A DNA stretch of 8,061 nt from Selenomonadaceae bacterium (GTDB taxonomy: Bacteria; Bacillota; Negativicutes; Selenomonadales; Selenomonadaceae), in the NCBI GenBank assembly GCA_017484235.1, contig JAFUTM010000366.1, positions 1 through 8,061 of the forward strand, read 5' to 3'. The notes beneath the pieces are model-generated. The model was not told where the DNA came from. It saw only the letters and a program-made list of their open reading frames with translations, and did not search any database. Shown here piece by piece: positions 1 to 4,774 of the stretch. How positions within the stretch are numbered: position 1 is the first letter of the stretch; each line of letters starts with the position of its first letter. The position numbers and the translations under genes were made by a program.

Positions 1-91
1 AGCCACCTTCACGCATCATATAATCAGAAAACCATTCCTGCCAACCGCCATAAGCGGTACCGATTAAAAAATATGGAAGTTCAGCTCTCAT
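1..91 (-). CDS. Hypothetical protein, N-terminal 30 codons only (runs off the window)
   Basis: The reverse strand opens with ATG at 91 and stays open to base 1, giving 30 residues that begin MRAELPYFLIG and end MMREGG. The start lies 17 bp after the stop of the secreted hydrolase, and a modest GAAGTGAT Shine-Dalgarno lies between the two genes, so the genes are probably co-transcribed. From memory, the aromatic and Gly-rich start (ELPYF, YGGWQEWF, MMREGG) resembles the beginning of an uncharacterised clostridial protein family, but I cannot name it and assign no function. There is no signal peptide or transmembrane segment in the visible part. Coding is likely because start, ribosome binding site and operon spacing all agree. 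Confidence 0.6.
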   Translation of the reverse strand, partial: MRAELPYFLIGTAYGGWQEWFSDYMMREGG

Positions 92-108
92 ATTCTATCA
101 CTTCAAAA

Positions 109-1260
109 TCAATTTCTGAGATTGTCGTCAAAGAATTTTGTAATCCTGTCGAATGGAATAATATCCACTTGATCGTACAGATCAGTATGTGACGCACCTG
201 GAATGATCATCAATTCTTTATTGCCGACGACAGTCACTGAATCAGATGAAGGCTTCTGACCAGTCATCTTTTCAAAAGCGGCTTCACTAAAATATCTTGA
301 GTGTGCCTTTTCACCGTGAATTATCAGCACAGGTGTCGTAATTTCGTTGATATAAGTAAGCTGTGGTGTATTCATAAAGGAGAGCGCCGAAGTCATATTC
401 CAGCCGTCATTTGAATTTAATGAGCGTGAATGATAACCGCGACTCGTCTTGTAATAATCGTAGTAATCCTTGACGAATTGCGGTGCGTCTTCTGGCAGAG
501 GATCAACTACTCCGCCAGCACGTTTGTAATTGCCATTTCTATAATCAGCACTTCGTTGGGCGTTGAGCGTTTCACGCATATTTCGACGCTCATTTTTTAT
601 TTCTTCTGGATTCTTATCGTAATCAAAATATCCGTTGGCGATAACACGACTCATATCGTACATTGTGGTCGTAACAGTGGCTTTAATTCGCGTATCAATC
701 GCCGTTGCATTCAGAGCAATGCCGCCCCAGCCGCAGATGCCAATAATACCAATTCGTTCAGAGTCGACGTTGTCCTGTGTAGATAAAAAGTCAACGGCAG
801 CACAAAAATCTTCAGTATTAATATCCGGCGAAGCAACATAACGAGGGTAGCCGCCACTCTCACCGGTGAACGATGGATCAAAGGCAATCGTTATGTATCC
901 GCGTTCCGCCATAATTTGTGCATAGAGACCAGAAATCTGTTCCTTAACCGCACCGAAGGCTCCACAAATGGCAATGGCAGGAAGTTTGCCGGAAATATTC
1001 TTCGGCTCGTAGAGATCGGCAGCCAATGTAATGCCAAAACGATTGACGAATGTTACCTTCCGATGATTGACCTTGTTACTTTGAGGAAATACTTTATCCC
1101 ATTTGTTTGTAAGATGAAGTTTATCACCTTTAATCATACTCGTATCACCCTTTGCTGTCGTATTGATTCTTGCAGCAGATACATTGTCCACTGTTCCAAA
1201 CGTTACTAATCCAGAGATTATAGCCGCCGTCAGCAGCATTGCCTTCTTAAATTCTAACAT
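109..1260 (-). CDS. Secreted alpha/beta hydrolase, YcjY/dienelactone-hydrolase-like
   Basis: This is a 383-residue protein if it starts at the ATG at 1260. The reading frame extends 18 codons further upstream, but GAGGTGAG lies directly before 1260 and a signal peptide begins there (K5-K6, hydrophobic 8-22, Ala-X-Ala-like site near V27-S28-A29-A30), so the shorter start is preferred. The mature part has an alpha/beta hydrolase fold: a strand around residues 94-99, and a nucleophile elbow GICGWGG at 174-180 with Cys176 where most relatives have Ser. A candidate acid is around Glu317 in LIIHGEK, and the His is in GASH at 355-358. The Cys elbow is shared by dienelactone hydrolases and by the YcjY-like group. 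The substrate is unknown; an ester or amide is likely, acting outside the cytoplasmic membrane. It is divergent from a LysR-type regulator, which suggests inducible control. Confidence 0.85.
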   Translation of the reverse strand: MLEFKKAMLLTAAIISGLVTFGTVDNVSAARINTTAKGDTSMIKGDKLHLTNKWDKVFPQSNKVNHRKVTFVNRFGITLAADLYEPKNISGKLPAIAICGAFGAVKEQISGLYAQIMAERGYITIAFDPSFTGESGGYPRYVASPDINTEDFCAAVDFLSTQDNVDSERIGIIGICGWGGIALNATAIDTRIKATVTTTMYDMSRVIANGYFDYDKNPEEIKNERRNMRETLNAQRSADYRNGNYKRAGGVVDPLPEDAPQFVKDYYDYYKTSRGYHSRSLNSNDGWNMTSALSFMNTPQLTYINEITTPVLIIHGEKAHSRYFSEAAFEKMTGQKPSSDSVTVVGNKELMIIPGASHTDLYDQVDIIPFDRITKFFDDNLRN

Positions 1261-1264
1261 TCCA

Positions 1265-1272
1265 CTCACCTC
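1265..1272 (-). promoter_or_regulatory. Ribosome binding site that fixes the hydrolase start
   Basis: The reverse strand reads GAGGTGAG four bases before the ATG at 1260. It is the only good Shine-Dalgarno near the alternative starts and coincides with the start of a signal peptide. Confidence 0.7.
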
Positions 1273-1290
1273 GTGCAATTTGATGATTAA

Positions 1291-1319
1291 ATAATAAAAC
1301 ATATTACATAACATTGCAA
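1291..1319 (-). promoter_or_regulatory. Candidate sigma-70 promoter for the hydrolase gene
   Basis: On the reverse strand TTGCAA (1319-1314, 4 of 6 matches to the -35 consensus) is followed after exactly 17 bases by TATTAT (1296-1291, 5 of 6). Transcription would start near 1284, leaving a leader of about 24 bases. It lies in the 126-bp gap shared with the divergent lysR-type gene, so it is a plausible target of that regulator. Confidence 0.45.
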
Positions 1320-1363
1320 ATACATAAAAATGATATCTGTTTTTAAATTTCGATTATATTTGC

Positions 1364-1369
1364 TATAAT
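1364..1369 (+). promoter_or_regulatory. Candidate extended -10 box for the LysR-type gene
   Basis: TGC followed by TATAAT gives a perfect extended -10 element. The -35 position 17 bases upstream reads TTTTAA, a poor match. The predicted start would fall near 1375, almost on the AGAGGTGAT ribosome binding site, so the leader would be unusually short. For that reason the call is tentative. Confidence 0.35.
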
Positions 1370-1386
1370 ATTGAAGAGGTGATGAA

Positions 1387-2262
1387 ATGGAAATCCGAGT
1401 TTTAGAATATTTTGTGGAAGCTGCGCGAGAAAAAAATATTTCACGAGCTGCCGAAAAACTTCACGTAAGCCAGCCTGCCGTATCAAAACAATTGAAACAA
1501 CTTGAGGAAGAACTTGGCAAAAAACTCTTCCGGCGCAGTATTTATCAAATTGAGCTTACGACGGAAGGAGAAATTTTTAAACGTCGTGCCGAAGATATTT
1601 TGGAAATGGTGCATAAAACAAAAGTAGAATTTGAGACTATGGAAAATGCAATTGCTGGCGAAATCCATATTGGCTGTGCTGAGTCCGATTCAATTAAATA
1701 CATTGCAAAGGTAATCAAGAATATTCAAAATGAGCATAAAAATATTCATTGCCACATTTACAGTGGAAACGGTGAAGATTTATATCATCGACTTGAAACC
1801 GGTCTTTTGGATTTTTCAGTTACCGTTCAAAACGTCGACATATCGAAGTATGATTATATTAAGCTGCCGACGCCGGACATTTGGGGAGTAATTATGCGTA
1901 AAGACAGTCCTCTATCACATAAGCAACGAATAACACTTGATGACTTGCGCGGCTTGCCTCTGATATTATCGCGTGAGGCAATGAAAGAAGAGTATCTTCA
2001 ATGGTTTGGCAATGAGCTAGACAAATTTTATATTCCTGTAACTTATAATCTTCTATACAATGCTGCGATAATGGTACGCGAGGGTTTAGGCTATGCTATC
2101 AGTTTAGATAAACTGGCGAATACTGATGCCAACAGTGAACTTTGTTTCCGGCCGCTTTATCCAGAATTAAAATCGGAGCTTAGATTCATTTGGAAAAAAT
2201 CTCAATTGTTTTCGCCAGCAGCTGAATTATTACTTCGTGAAATGAAGACAATTTATGCTTGA
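1387..2262 (+). CDS. LysR-type transcriptional regulator
   Basis: This 291-residue protein has the normal length for the family. Residues 1-60 form the winged helix-turn-helix: the signature run SRAAEKLHVSQPAVSKQLKQ spans about 19-38, followed by LEEELGKKLF and the wing. A linker helix (about 62-90) and a periplasmic-binding-protein-like effector domain (about 90-288, starting GEIHIG) follow. AGAGGTGAT lies just ahead of the ATG. The gene is divergent from the secreted hydrolase, the classic arrangement in which a LysR regulator controls its neighbour and itself. It is also upstream of the sulfate-binding protein gene on the same strand (69-bp gap, no terminator seen), so read-through or control of sulfate uptake in the manner of CysB/CysL is possible but unproven. 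The effector is unknown. Confidence 0.95.
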   Translation: MEIRVLEYFVEAAREKNISRAAEKLHVSQPAVSKQLKQLEEELGKKLFRRSIYQIELTTEGEIFKRRAEDILEMVHKTKVEFETMENAIAGEIHIGCAESDSIKYIAKVIKNIQNEHKNIHCHIYSGNGEDLYHRLETGLLDFSVTVQNVDISKYDYIKLPTPDIWGVIMRKDSPLSHKQRITLDDLRGLPLILSREAMKEEYLQWFGNELDKFYIPVTYNLLYNAAIMVREGLGYAISLDKLANTDANSELCFRPLYPELKSELRFIWKKSQLFSPAAELLLREMKTIYA

Positions 2263-2331
2263 TTATCAACTCAAATTAAATTAAAATATAAATAACAAAT
2301 GTTCATTGCTTAAAATAGAAAGAGTATTGTT

Positions 2332-3357
2332 ATGCTGTTTATTAAAAGATTCATCATTCCGATTTTAACGGCAAATTTAATCTTTATAATATTCTTGGTA
2401 AGTGGCTGCTCTGAGCAAAATAGCAGTCCAATAGAATTTTTGAACGTGTCATATGATCCTACTCGCGAACTTTATGCGGCTTACAATAAGAAATTTTATG
2501 ATCATTGGGTAAATGAACTCGGCAAAGGTGAAGTTATTTTAAAACAATCGCACGGCGGAAGCTGCAAACAGGCACGCTCAGTTATTGATGGCGTTGAGGC
2601 AGACGTTGTAACTCTTGCTCTTGCTTATGACGTGATTGCAATTAAAAATGCCGGACTCATCAGAGGCGGCTGGGAAAACGAATTTCCAGATAATTCTTCA
2701 CCATACATATCAACGATTGTGTTTTTAGTCCGCAAGGGCAATCCGAAAAATATCCACGATTGGGACGATCTCATTCGTGATGATGTTGCAATCGTTACGC
2801 CTAATCCTAAAACATCTGGCGGAGCGCAATGGAATTATTTGGCGGCGTGGCAATTTGCGAAAGAAAATTATAATTATGATGATGAACAAATTAAAGATTT
2901 TATGAGAAAAATGTTTGCAAATGTCGTAGCAATGGATAGTGGAGCTCGTGGTGCAACGAATTCTTTCGTTAAAGACGGTCAAGGTGATGTTTTAATTGCT
3001 TGGGAAAACGAAGCACTTTTATCAATTAAAGAATTTCCAAATGATTATGAACTTATTACACCGAGTTTGTCAATTTTAGCTGAGCCGTCCGTCGCGATTG
3101 TGGATAAAGTTGTTGAAAAGAATGGCACCAGTGAAATTGCAGAAGAATACATAAAATATTTATATTCTGACGAAGGTCAGGAAATTGCCGCGCAAAACTT
3201 TTATCGTCCGCGCAATCCAAAAATCCTTGCAAAATACAACGATACTTTTAAACCATTGAAACTGTTCACGATAAAAGATAAATTTGGCGGCTGGGTCAGA
3301 GCGCATAGCGAACATTTTGCAGACGGCGGCACCTTCGACCAGATTTATACAAGGTGA
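2332..3357 (+). CDS. sbp: Sulfate-binding lipoprotein of an ABC transporter (Sbp/CysP family)
   Basis: A 341-residue extracytoplasmic protein that captures sulfate (or thiosulfate) and delivers it to a CysTWA-type permease. The N-terminus is a lipoprotein signal: basic K5-R6, hydrophobic 7-23 and a VSGC lipobox with Cys26. The mature part matches enterobacterial Sbp closely along its length: NVSYDPTREL at 38-47, ADVVTLALAYD, STIVFLVRKGNP, TPNPKTSGGA, WNYLAAW, DSGARG, DVLIAWENEA, VVDKVVEKNGT and the C-terminal GGTFDQI. The phosphate-free oxyanion loop reads SHGGSCKQ (73-80). Ser77 is the equivalent of the sulfate-contacting Ser45 of mature Salmonella/E. coli Sbp, but the following Gly is replaced by Cys78. 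The 69-bp upstream gap shows only a weak AAGAG ribosome site and no clear promoter. No cysT, cysW or cysA gene is nearby. Confidence 0.93.
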   Translation: MLFIKRFIIPILTANLIFIIFLVSGCSEQNSSPIEFLNVSYDPTRELYAAYNKKFYDHWVNELGKGEVILKQSHGGSCKQARSVIDGVEADVVTLALAYDVIAIKNAGLIRGGWENEFPDNSSPYISTIVFLVRKGNPKNIHDWDDLIRDDVAIVTPNPKTSGGAQWNYLAAWQFAKENYNYDDEQIKDFMRKMFANVVAMDSGARGATNSFVKDGQGDVLIAWENEALLSIKEFPNDYELITPSLSILAEPSVAIVDKVVEKNGTSEIAEEYIKYLYSDEGQEIAAQNFYRPRNPKILAKYNDTFKPLKLFTIKDKFGGWVRAHSEHFADGGTFDQIYTR

Positions 3358-3370
3358 GTTTTCGTTTTCG

Positions 3371-3399
3371 TTGACAGATTATTTTCATAATGATATAAT
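3371..3399 (+). promoter_or_regulatory. Consensus sigma-70 promoter of the toxin-like RNA
   Basis: TTGACA (3371-3376), a 17-base spacer and TATAAT (3394-3399) match the consensus at all 12 positions, and TG at 3391-3392 makes it an extended -10. Transcription should begin near 3406. It lies only 13 bases after the sbp stop codon and is, with its mirror partner at 3782-3809, the strongest promoter in the window. Confidence 0.88.
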
Positions 3400-3441
3400 G
3401 AATCTACTTCGGCACCGACAATGGCAGGCGGCCAATCCTAG

Positions 3442-3455
3442 CCCCAGAGATGGGG
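3442..3455 (+). promoter_or_regulatory. Hairpin masking the Shine-Dalgarno of the small ORF
   Basis: CCCC (3442-3445) can pair with GGGG (3452-3455) across the loop AGAGAT. A G-U pair (3441/3456) may extend the stem. The GGGG is the core of the ribosome binding site GGGGTGAT (3452-3459) for the ATG at 3463. Such occlusion of a toxin start site is typical of type I toxin mRNAs. The stem is short, so the strength of the effect is uncertain. Confidence 0.5.
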
Positions 3456-3462
3456 TGATTAT

Positions 3463-3540
3463 ATGAACAAGGCAAAAATTATCGTGGTCATTGTGACTAT
3501 CATAACGGTGCTTGTTCTTAAAAGTAAAATAGCCGCCTAA
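3463..3540 (+). CDS. Small hydrophobic peptide, candidate type I toxin (25 aa)
   Basis: The ORF is ATG to TAA, 25 codons, with GGGGTGAT four bases upstream as a near-ideal ribosome site. The peptide begins MNKAK, has an uninterrupted Ile/Val/Leu/Thr core at residues 6-19 long enough to enter a membrane, and ends LKSKIAA with two Lys after the core. This charge-flanked single helix is typical of membrane-acting type I toxins (Ibs, Fst, TxpA, BsrG classes). It lacks the Pro-Ile and WLxxR-type features I would expect of Fst, so I do not assign it to that family. The gene sits between a consensus promoter and a terminator and faces a convergent antisense RNA. The alternative, a small membrane regulator or a fortuitous ORF in a non-coding RNA, cannot be excluded. 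Confidence 0.6.
   Translation: MNKAKIIVVIVTIITVLVLKSKIAA
3530..3539 (+). repeat. Direct repeat copy 1 (end of the toxin ORF)
   Basis: TAGCCGCCTA is identical to 3646-3655. This copy spans the last codons and the stop region of the small ORF, while the second is transcribed in reverse within the antisense RNA. The two RNAs can therefore pair here as well as at their overlapping 3' ends. Confidence 0.65.
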
Positions 3541-3554
3541 GCCGCAAACTTAGG
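3536..3554 (+). other. Stem-loop over the toxin stop codon
   Basis: CCTAAG (3536-3541) pairs with CTTAGG (3549-3554) across a 7-base loop. The TAA stop is inside the 5' arm. The antisense RNA carries CTTAGG in the loop of its own hairpin (3657-3664 region), so the two structures could interact. Confidence 0.5.
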
Positions 3555-3581
3555 TGACTACTAATACACTTCGGAACCTAT

Positions 3582-3606
3582 AAAAATGGGGCTGGTCGTT
3601 GCCAGC
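3582..3606 (-). terminator. Terminator of the antisense RNA
   Basis: Read leftward, GCTGG (3606-3602 side) pairs with CCAGC (3595-3591) around the loop CAACGA, then CCCA and TTTTT (3586-3582) follow. A flanking TGG/CCA pairing may lengthen the stem. The stem is short and separated from the T tract by three C residues, so it is weaker than the rightward terminator. Confidence 0.45.
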
Positions 3607-3614
3607 GTGCCAGG

Positions 3615-3642
3615 CACTCTGTTCTCAGCAGAGTGTTTTTTT
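3615..3642 (+). terminator. Rho-independent terminator of the toxin-like RNA
   Basis: CACTCTG (3615-3621) and CAGAGTG (3629-3635) form a perfect 7-bp stem with a 7-base loop, followed at once by seven T (3636-3642), then ATTT. It should also stop read-through from sbp. Confidence 0.9.
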
Positions 3643-3645
3643 ATT

Positions 3646-3655
3646 TAGCCGCCTA
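3646..3655 (+). repeat. Direct repeat copy 2 (inside the antisense RNA gene)
   Basis: TAGCCGCCTA is identical to 3530-3539, with 11 of 12 bases matching if extended two bases to the right. It lies just after the toxin terminator, hence outside the toxin mRNA but inside the antisense transcript. Confidence 0.65.
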
Positions 3656-3674
3656 GGTCCTAAGCTAGACGGCT
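3647..3674 (-). other. Hairpin of the antisense RNA
   Basis: The arms 3647-3656 and 3665-3674 pair over 10 positions around an 8-base loop. As leftward RNA the sixth pair is G-U and the stem is unbroken; as rightward RNA the same position is a C-A mismatch. This favours the leftward transcript as the functional molecule for this element. Confidence 0.55.
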
Positions 3675-3744
3675 CTGCTTGTTAAGTCCTTCTTGACGTT
3701 CCGTAATTTCTACTATGAGGTCGACCGCTTGTCGACAGTGCCCG

Positions 3745-3770
3745 AAGCGTTCTGTTACCGCAGGACGCTT
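3745..3770. other. Hairpin near the 5' end of the antisense RNA gene
   Basis: AAGCGTTCTG (3745-3754) and CAGGACGCTT (3761-3770) pair around TTACCG. Here the stem is complete as rightward RNA (one G-U) and has a C-A mismatch as leftward RNA, the opposite of the previous hairpin. It is near the 5' end of the antisense RNA and could stabilise it. T-rich but interrupted sequence follows on the + strand, so a back-up rightward terminator is possible. Confidence 0.45.
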
Positions 3771-3781
3771 TCGTTATTTCT

Positions 3782-3809
3782 ATTATACCAATTCCAAATA
3801 ATTTGTCAA
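3782..3809 (-). promoter_or_regulatory. Consensus sigma-70 promoter of the antisense RNA
   Basis: On the reverse strand TTGACA (3809-3804), a 16-base spacer and TATAAT (3787-3782) are perfect, and TGG directly before the -10 makes it extended. It faces the promoter at 3371-3399 across ~380 bp, and no protein-coding gene lies in the direction it fires before sbp. Confidence 0.87.
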
Positions 3810-3819
3810 GCTATAGCTT
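3808..3819. repeat. 12-bp perfect palindrome at the antisense promoter
   Basis: AAGCTATAGCTT is its own reverse complement and overlaps the first two bases of the -35 box of the leftward promoter. It is placed like an operator or activator site, but a chance palindrome is possible. Confidence 0.35.
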
Positions 3820-4000
3820 TAGGAATAGACATTGTAGATTGAACTATCAAAGAACTGTCTAAATATCGATACTAATGTTGCCACACCGAAGTAAGCGACA
3901 TTTTTTGCAATAAGGCAAGTGTATCAAAGTATGAGTTACTTGTTAGACATAATTCATCTCACCAATTATAGAAGAAAATGATGATGATTGAGTTTTTGAA
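3820..4000. other. Gene-free stretch between the antisense promoter and hisF
   Basis: The stretch between the antisense promoter and the hisF stop carries no ORF with a start and ribosome site and no strong terminator for the his operon. Both strands are broken by stops every few dozen codons. It may be decayed coding or mobile-element DNA, but nothing recognisable remains. Confidence 0.5.
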
Positions 4001-4774
4001 TTAAAATCGAACTTCAACGTTGCGTGTGCGTAAGTAATCCTTGACCTGTCGAATGGAGAACTTGCCATAATGAAAGACCGACGCAGCCAATACAGCATCA
4101 GCTTTTCCATTAACTAAAACATCATAAAAATGCTCAAGTTCGCCAGCTCCGCCCGAAGCAATCACCGGCACATTCACAGCCTCAGAGACAGCACGATTAA
4201 GCTCAATATCATAACCGTCCTTAGTGCCATCCGCGTCCATAGAGGTCAGCAGAATTTCACCGGCACCTAAGTCCACCGCTCGCTTAACCCATTCAATACA
4301 GTCAATGCCCGTCGGTTTGCGTCCACCATTAACATATACTTCCCAACGTAGATTATCGGAATCAGCATCATTGACACGCTTCGCATCAACCGCAAGCACA
4401 ATACACTGACTGCCAAACTTTTTAGCACCGTCACGAATGATATCAGGATTCTTGACTGCTGCACTGTTTATAGAGATTTTATCTGCGCCAGCCTTCAAAA
4501 TGTCGCGCATATCCTCAACCGTCCTGATGCCGCCGCCAACTGTGAACGGAATGAATACTTGAGAAGCGCAACCTCTTGCAATGTCAATAATCGTGCCGCG
4601 CCTCTCGTGAGAGGCCGTAATGTCGAGAAATACCAACTCATCAGCCCGCTCATCGTCATACCTCTTGGCAAGCTCAATCGGGTCGCCGGCATCACGAAGT
4701 CCAACAAAATTAGTGCCCTTGACGACACGACCGTCCTTGACATCAAGACAGGGAATAATCCTTTTCGTCAACAA
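4001..4774 (-). CDS. hisF: Imidazole glycerol phosphate synthase, cyclase subunit HisF
   Basis: A 257-residue (beta/alpha)8-barrel enzyme of normal length. With HisH it converts PRFAR and glutamine-derived ammonia into imidazole glycerol phosphate and AICAR, in the cytoplasm, in histidine synthesis. Both catalytic Asp residues are in place: Asp11 in RIIPCLDV and Asp130 in VLAVDAKR. The phosphate-binding motifs FTVGGGIR (77-84) and the later ASGGAG are intact. The start is TTG at 4774, directly abutting the hisA stop. It gives the family-typical MLTKRIIPCLDV and is preceded by GGCGGTGAT inside the end of hisA, so translation is probably coupled. hisH, hisI and hisE are not in the window; hisF is the last gene of its run. 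Confidence 0.97.
   Translation of the reverse strand: MLTKRIIPCLDVKDGRVVKGTNFVGLRDAGDPIELAKRYDDERADELVFLDITASHERRGTIIDIARGCASQVFIPFTVGGGIRTVEDMRDILKAGADKISINSAAVKNPDIIRDGAKKFGSQCIVLAVDAKRVNDADSDNLRWEVYVNGGRKPTGIDCIEWVKRAVDLGAGEILLTSMDADGTKDGYDIELNRAVSEAVNVPVIASGGAGELEHFYDVLVNGKADAVLAASVFHYGKFSIRQVKDYLRTRNVEVRF

Larger units (their letters stand above)
3406..3642 (+). ncRNA. Predicted short structured toxin mRNA (~235 nt)
   Basis: This is the transcript inferred from the consensus promoter to the hairpin terminator at 3615-3642. It has a 57-base leader ending in a small hairpin that covers the ribosome binding site, a 25-codon peptide ORF and a ~75-base structured trailer. Its last ~60 bases overlap the convergent antisense RNA. 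The ends are predicted from promoter and terminator positions only. Confidence 0.6.
3582..3775 (-). ncRNA. Candidate antisense antitoxin RNA (~195 nt)
   Basis: The RNA is predicted to start near 3775, seven bases past a consensus reverse-strand promoter, and to end at the leftward terminator near 3582. It has no convincing ORF. Visible structures are an imperfect hairpin at its 5' end (3770-3745), a GTCGAC/GTCGAC hairpin (3736-3720) and a 10-bp hairpin (3674-3647) whose stem is complete on this strand thanks to one G-U pair. Its 3' ~60 bases are fully complementary to the 3' end of the toxin-like mRNA. The segment 3655-3646 is complementary to a second site at 3530-3539. This is the role of RNA II in par-type systems. 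Function is inferred from layout. Confidence 0.6.

Noticed and set aside
430..1209. Open frames on the + strand opposite the hydrolase gene
   Set aside because: They are antisense shadows of a well-supported protein, with compositions unlike real proteins and no start signals.
2263..2331. Terminator or consensus promoter between the lysR-type gene and sbp
   Set aside because: The gap is AT-rich but has no stem with a T run and no hexamer pair with proper spacing, so nothing is called.
3693..3716. Extra rightward promoter TTGACG...TACTAT within the antisense gene
   Set aside because: The spacer is only 12 bases, too short for sigma-70.
3720..3736. Two GTCGAC copies read as a recombination or attachment site
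   Set aside because: They form a simple 6-bp hairpin with a 5-base loop within the antisense RNA, and no integrase or flanking duplication is present.
3820..4000. Possible transposase or other gene remnant on either strand
   Set aside because: Short open stretches occur in several frames, one with two Cys-x-x-Cys-like pairs on the reverse strand, but none has a start with a ribosome site, and no family motif is recognisable.
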